This document shows, one piece after another, positions 1-7,593 of a stretch of DNA of 12,680 nucleotides. Where the stretch lies: NCBI RefSeq assembly GCF_000272405.2, contig NZ_AJZM02000050.1, forward strand, positions 1 through 12,680, in the 5' to 3' direction. The stretch's first letter is position 1. Each line of letters begins with the position of its first letter. A program made the translations under genes and the position numbers. The DNA is from Vibrio tasmaniensis 1F-187 (GTDB taxonomy: Bacteria > Pseudomonadota > Gammaproteobacteria > Enterobacterales > Vibrionaceae). The notes under the pieces are model-generated. The model had not been told where the DNA came from. It saw only the letters and a list, made by a program, of their open reading frames with translations, and ran no database searches.

Positions 1-69
1 TATTTACCATAAAATACCTAATAACCAGTGATAATAATCTTCGATTTTACCCCTGGCATTAGTCAGAGC

Positions 70-381
70 TTAACCGCCAGCAAATTTAACTTTGTAGCCT
101 TTCTTTTCAAGGTGCGCTTTGAGCTTGTCACGAGCGTCGCCTTGAATCTCGATGTTGCCATCTTTTACTGAGCCGCCACAGCCACATACTTTTTTCAGTT
201 CCGCAGCCATGAGTTTTAATGGTGCGTCATCTAGGTCTAAGCCTGTTACGATAGAAACGCCTTTGCCTTTACGGCCTTTGGTTTCTTTTTGGATTCGAAC
301 AATACCATCACCTTTAGGGCGCTGGACTTTCTCTTCTTCAGGTTTAATACGACCTGTTTCAGTTGAATATACTAGGCTCAT
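70..381 (-). CDS. yciH: SUI1/eIF1-family translation factor YciH
   Basis: This is a 103-residue protein of the bacterial SUI1 family, close to the roughly 108 residues of E. coli YciH. The N-terminal tail is charged and flexible (about residues 1-25). The SUI1 fold follows, with the basic KGRKGKGVSIVTGL segment (about 35-48), the hallmark CGCGGSVKDG turn (about 66-75) and the GDARDKLKAHLEKKGYKVK helix and strand near the C-terminus. Members resemble eukaryotic eIF1 and are thought to act at the small ribosomal subunit in start selection; the bacterial role is not well settled. The gene begins only 4 bases after the stop of the upstream DUF3319-like gene. Its GAAG ribosome binding site lies over that gene's last codons, so the two are probably cotranscribed and translationally coupled. 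Identity is confident; the exact cellular function is not. Confidence 0.93.
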   Translation of the reverse strand: MSLVYSTETGRIKPEEEKVQRPKGDGIVRIQKETKGRKGKGVSIVTGLDLDDAPLKLMAAELKKVCGCGGSVKDGNIEIQGDARDKLKAHLEKKGYKVKFAGG

Positions 382-385
382 AATT

Positions 386-763
386 TTACTTCTTTTGCTG
401 TGCTGCTTTTTGTTTTGCGAGTAAGAAAGCCTCTATATGACGCTGGATTGCAATCTTGCCACCTTTAATTAGGCGCCCGTTAAACATGCAATACCAAGCG
501 TTAGGCTCACCGCTATCATTTTTAATTTGGTAACCATGGAAGTTTTCAGCTAAGCCACCACCAGACGCCCTCGACTTGTTTAACGCTGTGAATTCTTTCG
601 GGTCAATAAGGGTCGCAGTATCAATCCACCAATCAATACTCTTTTTCACAGCAGGTAAATTGCCTTGAATAATGTTGTTTTTTAGCTTGGCACGCCAAAC
701 GGTGTTGTTTGCATCCGCTGATTGTAGAGGAACGCCTCGGTAAACTGAATTTGCCATATCCAT
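386..763 (-). CDS. DUF3319-like small cytosolic protein, function unknown
   Basis: A 125-residue protein with no signal peptide or membrane segment. It resembles, from memory, the DUF3319 family of short Vibrio proteins; no function is known to me. Visible features are an early YRGVPLQSADANNTVWRAKL segment (about 8-27), a KKSIDWWID stretch (about 40-48), and a C-terminal half with GYQIKNDSGEPNAWYCMFNG followed by an amphipathic helix and a Lys/Gln/Ala-rich tail. The central part reads like a small beta domain ending in a helix. It is the first gene of a two-gene minus-strand unit with yciH, which starts 4 bases downstream, so a link to translation is possible but only inferred. An in-frame ATG two codons later (757) is an alternative start; neither has a strong Shine-Dalgarno sequence. 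Confidence 0.8.
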   Translation of the reverse strand: MDMANSVYRGVPLQSADANNTVWRAKLKNNIIQGNLPAVKKSIDWWIDTATLIDPKEFTALNKSRASGGGLAENFHGYQIKNDSGEPNAWYCMFNGRLIKGGKIAIQRHIEAFLLAKQKAAQQKK

Positions 764-809
764 TGATCATCGTTTTGTTTTCATTACGTTAATCATAAGT
801 ATACTTCTA

Positions 810-1826
810 ATGATATCAAGCATAATATGGCAAAAACACCTGTTGAGGTACGGTAATTTGAGAAAAAAAGTCCCTATTTTATCGGACTCTGTGATAATTA
901 ATTCATTTGTTGAAAAATTAAACAGCCACGCGACAATTGAAATTATAGATGAGTTAACAGGATATCAGTACTCTCGAAACTCCTTGTTGGGTATCTACAG
1001 TGATTGGAATCGCTACCATTCGTTCTGTACTAAAAATCGTATCAACACACTCCCAGCATCCATCACTGCTGTTCGGCGTTTTCTTGAGACTGAATCAAGT
1101 GAAAGAAAATTTGCGTCTTTGAAACGTTACACTGCAACACTTAGCTTGTTGCATACTGTGTTGAGCTTTGCTAACCCAATCAAGCATAGGCAAGTTCGTT
1201 TTACCCTGCTCCACTTGCAATCTCGAATGGCTGGCGACGCTAAACAAACCAATGCCATGACATCCGCACACCTCACGGAGTTAAACACGTTACTTTCCCA
1301 TGAGAAATCGAGCTTAAAAGAGATCAGAGATATCGCGATTTATAATGTGATGTTCGAGTGTGCTTTAAAGCGATCTGAACTAAGGGCGTTGTCGATGGAT
1401 AATGTGGAGAGCGTTGAGAATGAGTACCAGATTACAATAAAAAATTTAGTGTATAGGCTATCGCGAGTAGCAAGCGCCGCACTTGAGCGTTGGTTTTCGT
1501 TTACTGGAACACAAGACGAGTTGCCTGTATTTCGTGCGATAGATAAACATGAAAATATCAGTCTGCAACCTTTAGATGATTCGTCGATCTACAGAATATT
1601 GAGAAGAGCAAGTGACTTACTTCAATTGGCTGACAACCACCATTTCTCCGGGAACTCTATTCGTGTAGGTGCCGCACAAGAACTGTCGAAACAAGGCCTT
1701 AAGGTGAGAGAAATCCAAGATTTTGGTCGTTGGCTCAGCCCTGCAATGCCTGCGCAATATGTGGGTTATTCGGGTACCTCTGAGAGTGAGAAGATGAAGT
1801 TTAAAGCACTAATCCCTTGGCAATGA
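810..1826 (+). CDS. Tyrosine-recombinase (phage integrase) family protein with altered active site
   Basis: The 338-residue product has the two-domain plan of tyrosine recombinases: a helical core-binding-like N-terminal part (about 30-140) and a catalytic-fold C-terminal part (about 150-325). Box I is visible as ALKRSEL (185-191) and box II as SGNSIRVGAAQEL (280-292), then GRWLSP (306-311) and the nucleophile region AQYVGY (315-320). Against the family pattern GLRxSEL, the first catalytic Arg falls on Lys187. In box II the usual His (GHSxR) is Asn282. Arg285, Trp308 and Tyr317 are kept. No attachment sites, phage genes or integron features flank it, so this is a solitary gene, perhaps a remnant or a DNA-binding protein. 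The ATG at 810 lacks a Shine-Dalgarno sequence; a TTG at 858 (codon 17) has GAGGT at a good distance and may be the true start. The gene ends at a bidirectional terminator shared with ddl. Confidence 0.85.
   Translation: MISSIIWQKHLLRYGNLRKKVPILSDSVIINSFVEKLNSHATIEIIDELTGYQYSRNSLLGIYSDWNRYHSFCTKNRINTLPASITAVRRFLETESSERKFASLKRYTATLSLLHTVLSFANPIKHRQVRFTLLHLQSRMAGDAKQTNAMTSAHLTELNTLLSHEKSSLKEIRDIAIYNVMFECALKRSELRALSMDNVESVENEYQITIKNLVYRLSRVASAALERWFSFTGTQDELPVFRAIDKHENISLQPLDDSSIYRILRRASDLLQLADNHHFSGNSIRVGAAQELSKQGLKVREIQDFGRWLSPAMPAQYVGYSGTSESEKMKFKALIPWQ
845..849 (+). promoter_or_regulatory. Ribosome binding site favouring a TTG start at 858
   Basis: GAGGT lies 8 bases before an in-frame TTG at 858-860. 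The ATG at 810 has no recognisable Shine-Dalgarno sequence in the 15 bases before it. Use of the TTG would shorten the recombinase-like protein by 16 residues to 322. The removed segment lies ahead of the recognisable fold, so domain content does not decide between the starts. Confidence 0.5.
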
Positions 1827-1940
1827 GCTGATGGCTTTGTTAAGAGGCGGCTTGTTTATCTACGGTTTTTTATAGGCAGATTGTTAATAAACTGCTTAGT
1901 CAATCAACTGACTTTGCAAACCAAAAACTTCCGACTTAAA

Positions 1941-1983
1941 AACAAATAGCGCCTTGGCAGGTAAGCTCAAGGCGCTATTTGTT
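1941..1983. terminator. Bidirectional rho-independent terminator
   Basis: A perfect 16-bp inverted repeat (arms 1941-1956 and 1968-1983) encloses an 11-base loop. The stem has a GC-rich inner part (GCGCCTTG) and A/T-rich outer ends, so either strand gives a hairpin followed by U-rich sequence. It lies between the convergent recombinase-like gene (plus) and ddl (minus) and can end both transcripts. Confidence 0.85.
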
Positions 1984-2025
1984 ATCTAATGAGTTATATA
2001 AAACGGCTAAGATATTTTGGGTGAA

Positions 2026-3021
2026 CTAAGAAATGCTTGTTCTCACGCAGTTCTCTAAGAACTGGCTGAATTTGTGGCCGTCATGTTCAACCATTTTTGG
2101 GAACATGGAAATTGGCGTCATACCTGGGAAGGTATTCACCTCGTTCAGGTAGATCTCATTGTCTTGTGTTAAGAAGAAATCGATACGAGACAAGTGACGA
2201 AGCTTCATCTGCGTGAATACCTTGCGGGCGCTGTCTGCAATCAATTCACGCTGTTCATCGGTTAAGTTAGTTGCTTCAACTTCAGTAATTGAGTGGCTGT
2301 CTGCACTGTACTTCTCTTCGTAAGAGTAAAATGCGCCATTAGGTGCAATCACCTCGCCTGGCTTGCTTATCTGTAGTTCGCCATCAATTTCATAAGCGGC
2401 AACTTCTAGCTCTCTTGGCACCACGGATTTCTCAATAAGCACTTGATCAGAGAAGGTAAATGCCTTGTTGATTGCTTCACTTAATTCTTCTGCTTGATTG
2501 ACTTGGTAACAGCCAACGGAAGATCCCTGACGAGCCGCTTTGACGAACACTTTCCCCCAACTTTCAAAGGCTTGTGTCGCCTGTGCATGAGCTTGCTCAG
2601 TGTTGTCGGATAAGAACAGATAAGGCGTATTTGGGATACCCAGAGCGTCGTACCAAAGTTTTGATGTGATTTTATTGAAGCTGTTGTTGCTTGCTTCAGA
2701 ACCACAACCTAGGTACGGAATCTTAGCCATTTCAAACAGTGATTGAATGTCACCTGTTTCGCCCGGGAAACCATGAATACATGGAACAATGAAATCGACT
2801 TTTGATTCTAAGTTGTCGCCACGTAAGGTTTGATCGTTAATATCAAGATAAACCAACTCACCAGAATCAAGACACCAGCCTTCGTTTTTAATTTCAACTC
2901 TCACAACGTTAAAATCTGCAACGCTATTAAGTTGTTCAAAAAGGTAATTGGCTGAAACGATCGACACTTCATGCTCTGAAGATCCACCGCCGCAAAGTAG
3001 AAGGATGTTTGTGGTGTTCAT
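2026..3021 (-). CDS. ddl: D-alanine--D-alanine ligase
   Basis: A 331-residue ATP-grasp enzyme that joins two D-alanines in an ATP-dependent reaction in the cytoplasm, supplying the dipeptide that MurF adds to the peptidoglycan precursor. The N-terminal CGGGSSEHEVS (10-20) carries the Glu that binds the first D-Ala. The ATP-grasp part has VKAARQGSSVG (160-170), where Ala162 stands in for the usual Pro of KPxxxGSS. Catalytic and metal residues fit Arg279, Asp281, Glu294, Asn296 and Gly300 in SRIDFF and NEVNTFPGMT. Tyr238 in the EEKYSAD loop matches the D-Ala-D-Ala type rather than D-lactate ligases. It stands alone, outside the division and cell-wall cluster where ddlB usually lies, so it is probably the DdlA-like or only copy. 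The start has an AAGGA about 12 bases upstream, a long spacing. It converges on the recombinase-like gene. Confidence 0.96.
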   Translation of the reverse strand: MNTTNILLLCGGGSSEHEVSIVSANYLFEQLNSVADFNVVRVEIKNEGWCLDSGELVYLDINDQTLRGDNLESKVDFIVPCIHGFPGETGDIQSLFEMAKIPYLGCGSEASNNSFNKITSKLWYDALGIPNTPYLFLSDNTEQAHAQATQAFESWGKVFVKAARQGSSVGCYQVNQAEELSEAINKAFTFSDQVLIEKSVVPRELEVAAYEIDGELQISKPGEVIAPNGAFYSYEEKYSADSHSITEVEATNLTDEQRELIADSARKVFTQMKLRHLSRIDFFLTQDNEIYLNEVNTFPGMTPISMFPKMVEHDGHKFSQFLENCVRTSIS

Positions 3022-3162
3022 GGGTAAATTCGGTCCTTGAAACTAGGAATACTGACTTCAATGATAAACAAAAGTCGAAATAGGTACAGTGTTTTGAATG
3101 CTAAAATCGTCATCTAAGGAGTGAGCGATTAACTATTAAACAAAACTAACCGTCATAAAACA

Positions 3163-3188
3163 AAAGAAGGAGCATTTGCTCCTTCTTT
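3163..3188 (-). terminator. Rho-independent terminator of the SPOR lipoprotein gene
   Basis: An 11-bp perfect stem (3163-3173 with 3178-3188) and a 4-base loop lie 12 bases past the stop of the SPOR gene at 3201. Read on the minus strand, the GGAGC/GCTCC stem is followed by TTTTGTTTT. It separates this gene from ddl, which therefore needs its own promoter in 3022-3160. Confidence 0.85.
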
Positions 3189-3200
3189 ATGATTTAAAAC

Positions 3201-3764
3201 TTAGTTTAACTTGTTAAGCGTTGGGTATTCAGAGTTCTTGATATCATCAATGCTCTTAACGAATGGCTTTAAGTTTTGAAAACTGCTCGGCAAAGATGAA
3301 ATCGCCTTTTTAGCGTCTAAGCGTGTCGCGTAGTCACCGTAAAGTACAGTGAACCACTTCGTGCCGTTAACCATTTTGTAGTTTTCCCAAATTGGCTGGG
3401 AAGTGGTTGGTAGCATTTTTACAAAAGAATCGACTTTGGCTTGGCTGCCAACAGCAACAACTTGAACTGTGTAACCAAAGCGTTGGTTCATGTCTTGTTG
3501 CTTCTTGGTTGGAGCTGTAATTGTTGCAACCGGCTTAGCTCTAGTCGTGTGAGTGATTTTTTGTTCTACAGGTGTGGTTCTGACAACGTTGACCACGTTC
3601 TCTTCAACAACGGCAGTCTGCTCAGATTGAGATACAACTGGAGCTTCAACTTTAGCCGTTTTGAACTCTTCTTGATAGCTATCTGACGTTACATTGGTAA
3701 CGTAGTTGTCAGATACACATGCAGCCAAGAGCAGTGGCAAAGTCACAATTGCAAGTTTTTTCAT
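3201..3764 (-). CDS. SPOR-domain outer-membrane lipoprotein
   Basis: A 187-residue protein that starts with a lipoprotein signal (MKK, hydrophobic run, lipobox LAAC) and lipidation at Cys16. Residue +2 is Val, not Asp, which by the Lol sorting rule predicts the outer membrane. A low-complexity Val/Thr/Glu/Lys-rich linker (about 20-95) comes before a C-terminal SPOR-like domain (about 97-172) with GYTVQVVAVGSQAKVDSFV, WFTVLYGDYATRLDAKKAI and a final FVKSI strand. SPOR domains bind peptidoglycan stripped of stem peptides, typically at division septa. The protein probably tethers the outer membrane to septal or denuded wall, but no specific partner can be named. It is transcribed alone, with its own terminator, and diverges from patZ. 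The role in wall remodelling is inferred from the domain only. Confidence 0.85.
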   Translation of the reverse strand: MKKLAIVTLPLLLAACVSDNYVTNVTSDSYQEEFKTAKVEAPVVSQSEQTAVVEENVVNVVRTTPVEQKITHTTRAKPVATITAPTKKQQDMNQRFGYTVQVVAVGSQAKVDSFVKMLPTTSQPIWENYKMVNGTKWFTVLYGDYATRLDAKKAISSLPSSFQNLKPFVKSIDDIKNSEYPTLNKLN

Positions 3765-3857
3765 GGAAAGCTCTATATCCTTAATAATAATTACTATAAA
3801 TCATGCCGATACGTCGGTTTAGAATCAAGTTAACTTTGAGATTATACACCATTAGTG

Positions 3858-3873
3858 GGTGACCTATTTCACA
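3858..3873. promoter_or_regulatory. CRP-like binding site between the SPOR gene and patZ
   Basis: GGTGACCTATTTCACA matches the CRP core TGTGATCTAGATCACA at 12 of 16 positions, with half-sites GGTGA (4 of 5) and TCACA (5 of 5) and the correct six-base spacer. The centre is about 115 bases before the patZ start and 101 bases before the SPOR gene start. E. coli patZ (yfiQ) is known to be activated by cAMP-CRP, so conserved control of patZ is the simplest reading. Confidence 0.6.
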
Positions 3874-3939
3874 AACTTTATGCAGTGTTTGCTTATTCAT
3901 CTTAATTCGGTGAATTTGCCATCAACCCGTGAATGAAAA

Positions 3940-3959
3940 GTAAGTTACGATGAACTTAC
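3940..3959 (+). promoter_or_regulatory. Small stem-loop or operator just before patZ
   Basis: GTAAGTT and AACTTAC form a perfect 7-bp inverted repeat around the loop ACGATG, ending 10 bases before the patZ Shine-Dalgarno sequence. It could be an RNA hairpin in the patZ leader or a dimeric repressor site. The sequence alone does not decide, and chance is possible in this AT-rich stretch. Confidence 0.35.
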
Positions 3960-3969
3960 GTGCATTGCT

Positions 3970-3973
3970 AGGA
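3970..3973 (+). promoter_or_regulatory. Ribosome binding site selecting the patZ start at 3981
   Basis: AGGA ends one base before the ATG at 3975 but seven bases before the second ATG at 3981. Normal spacing therefore favours 3981, giving a protein that begins MNHLDPLL and is two residues shorter than the longest reading. Confidence 0.65.
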
Positions 3974-3980
3974 TATGTCT

Positions 3981-6662
3981 ATGAATCATCTTGATCCCCT
4001 ACTTAAACCCCGTTCAATCGCTGTTGTTGGTGCATCTCAACAAGAAACGCGCGCAGGATATATCGTCATGAACAATTTGTTGCACGGGGATTTTAAAGGT
4101 GCGGTGATGCCGGTAACACCAAAATACGATTCTGTCGCGGGCGTCCTCTCTTACAAAAACATCTTATCGCTGCCTATCGTGCCTGACCTTGCTATTTTGT
4201 GCACTAATGCGACACGCAATGTGGCTATTTTTGAAGAGTTGGCCGAGAAAGGCATCGCTTCCGTTATTGTGCTCTCCTCCGACATGCAACAGCAAAGTAA
4301 TAGCGGTGGAACATTTGATGAGAGATGTATTGCAATCGCCAAAGCAAACAATATTCGGGTACTTGGTTCCAATAGCTTGGGAGTTATTGTTCCGTGGTTA
4401 AATTTGAATGCCTCTTTCTCTCCGGTGACGGCGCTGCCAGGTAAAATAGCCTTTGTTTCTCAATCCGCTGCAGTGTGTACAACGATTCTAGATTGGGCGA
4501 ACGATAAAGAGATCGGCTTCTCGGCGTTTATCTCGATAGGTAATGGCAGTGACATAGAATTCTCAGAGCTGTTGGATTATCTGAGTACCGACTCTCACAC
4601 CGAAGCAATATTGCTTTATGTTGATAGTATTAAAGATGCGAGGCGCTTTATCTCTGCTGCGCGTGCTGCGTCACGTAATAGACGAATTCTAGTGTTAAAA
4701 GGCGGACGAACCGCTAAAGGCCGGGCGGCGGCAATGCTACATACTGGCGGTGCCGATACGTTAGATATTATCTATGACTCAGCGATCCGACGCAGCGGCA
4801 TGTTGCGAGTTAAGAACTTACACGAACTGTTTGCAGCGGTAGAGACTCTGACTCATTCAGTGCCATTACGTGGAGAGCGCTTGGCTATTGTGACCAACGG
4901 CGGCGGCCCTGCGATCATGGCGGTGGATACCCTTTTTGACCGTGGTGGTAAGCTTGCCGAGTTTTCTGAAGATACGCTAGAGAAACTCAATAAGGTTTTA
5001 CCATTGAGTTGGTCTCAGAGTAATCCAATCGATATAGTTGGTGACGCCGGTGAGCAACGTTATATCGATACGATAAACATCTTGTTAGATGGTGATGAAG
5101 CGGACGCGATTCTTATCATGCACAGCCCTTCTGCGATCGCACATTCAGCTAAAACAGCTGAACGAATTATTGAAGCCATTAAAAAGCATCCTCGCCACAA
5201 GCGATTTAACATTCTAACGAATTGGTCTGGCGAGCTAACAGCAAAGCCAGCACGAAAGTTGTTTACCGAAGCGGGTTTTCCAACCTATCGAACACCTGAA
5301 AGTTCAGTGGTCGCATTCATGCACTTGGTCGAGTACAGGCGTAACCAGCGTCAGTTAATGGAAACGCCAACCACAGCAGAAAAAGTCCATATTGAAGATC
5401 TAGCAGATGCAAAAAATTGGATAGAACGTCAACTACTGGATAAAGATACAGTCAGCCTTGATACGCATCAAAACAGCCAATTTTTCAAGCACTTCAACCT
5501 AGATGTATTACCAACTTGGATAGCTTCTGATCCAAGTGAAGCGGTACATATTGCTGAAACGATTGGTTACCCAGTCGCAGTTAAACTACGTTCGCCAGAC
5601 ATTGCACACAAGTCGGACGTGCAAGGTGTCATGCTTAATTTAAGAAACAGCAATGAAGTCGCCAATGCGGCTCAGGCGATTCTCGATCGCTCTCAACTGT
5701 CGTTCCCTACTGCGCATATTCATGGCTTGTTAATTCAAGGAATGGCCAAACTCGCCGGCGGGCAGGAGCTACGTGTAAAAGTGACAACGGACGAAACCTT
5801 TGGTCCTATCATTTTACTTGGTCATGGAGGTTCTGAATGGGATGAATCCATTGACGCTGCTGCAGCCTTTCCACCTCTCAATATGACACTGGCGCGTTAC
5901 TTGATCATTCGGGCGATAAAAAGTGGCAAGATTCGCCTGCAAAAACTACCTAACCCGATTGATATTGAAGGTCTCTCTGAATTGTTGGTGCGTATATCTC
6001 AGATGGTAGTGGATTGCCCTGAAATACATGATTTGGATATCCATCCAGTACTGGCCAATGGTGACAAGTTCACGATATTAGATGCCGATATCATCTTGAA
6101 AGCATACCAAGGCGATCCTCAAGAACGTCTTGCGATTCGCCCTTATCCAGTCGAATTGGAAGAGAATATCGTACTTAAGGACGGCACTGAGGTGTTGTTA
6201 CGCCCGATCCTTCCTGAAGACGAGCCGCTTCATGCTGATTTTATTCATCGTGTATCCAAAGAAGACCTTTACAAGCGTTTCTTTAGTGATGTGGGTGAAT
6301 TCAATCATGAGGCGTTGGCTAACTTTACTCAGATTGACTTTGATAGAGAAATTGCATTTGTGGTCGTTCGAAAGGAACAAGGCGTACCCGCGATTATTGG
6401 CGTATCGAGAGCGTTGATTAACCCAGAGAACACCGATGCAGAGTTCGCTATTCTGATACGTTCCGATCTGAAAGGTGTCGGATTAGGCCTCATTTTGATG
6501 ACTAAGGTTATTGACTACTGTCGTACAAAGCAGACCAAGCAGATGTCGGGCATGACGATGCCGACCAACCGAGGGATGCTGACACTAGCCCAGAAGCTGG
6601 GCTTCGAGCTAGATATCAGTTTTGAAGACGGCACTGCAGATATGGTGTTGCCGTTACTTTAA
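3981..6662 (+). CDS. patZ: Pat-type protein lysine acetyltransferase (acyl-CoA synthetase-like/GNAT fusion)
   Basis: An 893-residue fusion of an NDP-forming acyl-CoA synthetase-like region and a C-terminal GNAT domain, the plan of Salmonella Pat and E. coli PatZ/YfiQ. Numbered from the ATG at 3975, the order is: CoA-binding Rossmann domain (about 8-135, SIAVVGAS), succinyl-CoA-ligase-like domains (about 155-460, FVSQSAAV and LHTGGADTLD), ATP-grasp domain (about 490-710, GYPVAVKLRSPDIAHKSD and GGQELRVKV) and GNAT domain (about 735-895). In the GNAT part, KGVGLG (833-838) is the acetyl-CoA loop and Glu823 in DAEFAI is the candidate catalytic base, matching the Glu reported for Salmonella Pat. 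These enzymes acetylate lysines of metabolic proteins, classically acetyl-CoA synthetase, switching it off. A CRP-like site upstream fits the known E. coli control. The last 9 bases overlap the convergent LysR gene. Confidence 0.94.
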   Translation: MNHLDPLLKPRSIAVVGASQQETRAGYIVMNNLLHGDFKGAVMPVTPKYDSVAGVLSYKNILSLPIVPDLAILCTNATRNVAIFEELAEKGIASVIVLSSDMQQQSNSGGTFDERCIAIAKANNIRVLGSNSLGVIVPWLNLNASFSPVTALPGKIAFVSQSAAVCTTILDWANDKEIGFSAFISIGNGSDIEFSELLDYLSTDSHTEAILLYVDSIKDARRFISAARAASRNRRILVLKGGRTAKGRAAAMLHTGGADTLDIIYDSAIRRSGMLRVKNLHELFAAVETLTHSVPLRGERLAIVTNGGGPAIMAVDTLFDRGGKLAEFSEDTLEKLNKVLPLSWSQSNPIDIVGDAGEQRYIDTINILLDGDEADAILIMHSPSAIAHSAKTAERIIEAIKKHPRHKRFNILTNWSGELTAKPARKLFTEAGFPTYRTPESSVVAFMHLVEYRRNQRQLMETPTTAEKVHIEDLADAKNWIERQLLDKDTVSLDTHQNSQFFKHFNLDVLPTWIASDPSEAVHIAETIGYPVAVKLRSPDIAHKSDVQGVMLNLRNSNEVANAAQAILDRSQLSFPTAHIHGLLIQGMAKLAGGQELRVKVTTDETFGPIILLGHGGSEWDESIDAAAAFPPLNMTLARYLIIRAIKSGKIRLQKLPNPIDIEGLSELLVRISQMVVDCPEIHDLDIHPVLANGDKFTILDADIILKAYQGDPQERLAIRPYPVELEENIVLKDGTEVLLRPILPEDEPLHADFIHRVSKEDLYKRFFSDVGEFNHEALANFTQIDFDREIAFVVVRKEQGVPAIIGVSRALINPENTDAEFAILIRSDLKGVGLGLILMTKVIDYCRTKQTKQMSGMTMPTNRGMLTLAQKLGFELDISFEDGTADMVLPLL

Positions 6663-7541
6663 CGCCCATGTTTTTTTTAGGTGTTGAATACACCAAGACT
6701 TGGCGTCGCCCATTTTGTTACGTCGCCAAGCCATTACGATGTCGATAGGCTGTGGTTCGGTACCCGAAATTTGTTGTAGAACGCCAGATTCAATCAAAGG
6801 TTTAGCTACACTATTCGGTAAGGTGCCGATCCCTAACCCTGCAGTTAGAGCCTCTACCTTGGCTGGGAAGCTTGTTACGGTTAAACGTGGCTGCTTTTCT
6901 AGAATATTGATGCTTAATGCAGGTTGGTCACGCGCTGTATCTGCAATTGCGATAACCCTGTAACTTTCTCTCGCCTTTTGGTCGAAATCACCAGATCGCT
7001 TATGAACATAGTGATTCGATGCTGCAACCCATACCATTTCCATCTTACCGATAATGTCACTTTTCATATCGTTTGGTATGGTGTCAACCTTTGGGCACAC
7101 CAATAAATCAGCTCGGCCGTCTGAAAGAGATTCCCAACATCCAGCTAGAATCTCTTCTTGTAATCGAACCCTAGTTTTACTTATTTTTCCGAGTTCATCG
7201 ACTAATGGGAAGAAATTAGCAATCGGAATAATGCCATCAAAGGCAATCGTTAAATCCAACTCCCAGCCATTAGCAAGAATACTCGCGTCATTAACGAGCT
7301 GTTCAGTGGCACCAAGAATGATCCTTCCTTGCTCTAATATTAACTGCCCCGCTTCCGTGAAATTTGCACGGTGGCCTGAGCGATCAAAAATCATAATATC
7401 TAAGTCTTGTTCTAGCTTCTGGATTTGATAACTCAATGAAGAAGGTGCTCGGTCCATTTCATTAGCCGCTGCCGCAAAGCTTCCACGACGATCAATGGCA
7501 TCTAATATGTGTAAGGCTTCAAGTGTTATTAGGCTATGCAT
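6654..7541 (-). CDS. hupR: LysR-family regulator, likely HupR (activator of the haem receptor)
   Basis: A 295-residue LysR-type regulator of standard length. The winged helix-turn-helix is N-terminal (about 5-65), with GSFAAAANEMDRAPSSLSYQIQKLEQDL (20-47) as the recognition region, and the ligand-binding domain spans about 90-293. An AGGA Shine-Dalgarno sequence lies 5 bases before the ATG. The gene is divergent from the haem receptor gene, with 224 bases between start codons. In Vibrio vulnificus the LysR protein HupR is encoded divergently next to hupA and is needed for full haem-induced hupA expression, so position supports this name. The family call is from sequence; the name is from context. 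Its 3' end overlaps the convergent patZ by 9 bases with no hairpin terminator, so antisense read-through between the two is possible. Confidence 0.85.
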   Translation of the reverse strand: MHSLITLEALHILDAIDRRGSFAAAANEMDRAPSSLSYQIQKLEQDLDIMIFDRSGHRANFTEAGQLILEQGRIILGATEQLVNDASILANGWELDLTIAFDGIIPIANFFPLVDELGKISKTRVRLQEEILAGCWESLSDGRADLLVCPKVDTIPNDMKSDIIGKMEMVWVAASNHYVHKRSGDFDQKARESYRVIAIADTARDQPALSINILEKQPRLTVTSFPAKVEALTAGLGIGTLPNSVAKPLIESGVLQQISGTEPQPIDIVMAWRRNKMGDAKSWCIQHLKKTWALK

Positions 7542-7560
7542 AACTTTCCTACTTTGTAAG

Positions 7561-7576
7561 TGAGATCTAAATCACA
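7561..7576. promoter_or_regulatory. Strong CRP-like site in the hupR-hupA intergenic region
   Basis: TGAGATCTAAATCACA matches the CRP core TGTGATCTAGATCACA at 14 of 16 positions, with an intact TCACA half-site. It starts 20 bases from the hupR start codon and is about 190 bases before hupA. That position suits activation toward hupA or repression of hupR. A TTTAAT at 7620-7625 would place a plus-strand transcription start about 62 bases from the site centre, a normal class I distance. CRP control of hupA has been reported in V. vulnificus, as I recall. Confidence 0.65.
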
Positions 7577-7593
7577 AAAAGAGAAGCATTCAC

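Noticed and set aside
810..1826. Recombinase-like gene as sign of a prophage, integron or genomic island
   Set aside because: No tRNA target, direct repeats, attC-like arrays or phage genes nearby, and the flanking genes are ordinary chromosomal ones.
3441..3686. 81-codon plus-strand frame inside the SPOR lipoprotein gene
   Set aside because: It is antisense to a clear lipoprotein gene and is Leu/Ser/Asn/Cys-rich like a mirror translation.
4725..4760. His256 of patZ as evidence of an active NDP-forming acyl-CoA synthetase
   Set aside because: A His is present in the LHTGG loop, but whether it equals the phosphorylated His of true synthetases needs an alignment I cannot run; Pat-type proteins are regarded as inactive in this reaction.
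6130..6417. 95-codon frame inside the GNAT end of patZ
   Set aside because: It is out of frame with an intact, well-conserved domain and has no start signals.
7054..7428. 124-codon plus-strand frame opposite the LysR gene
   Set aside because: The minus strand encodes a full-length LysR protein here; the opposite frame shows no domain.
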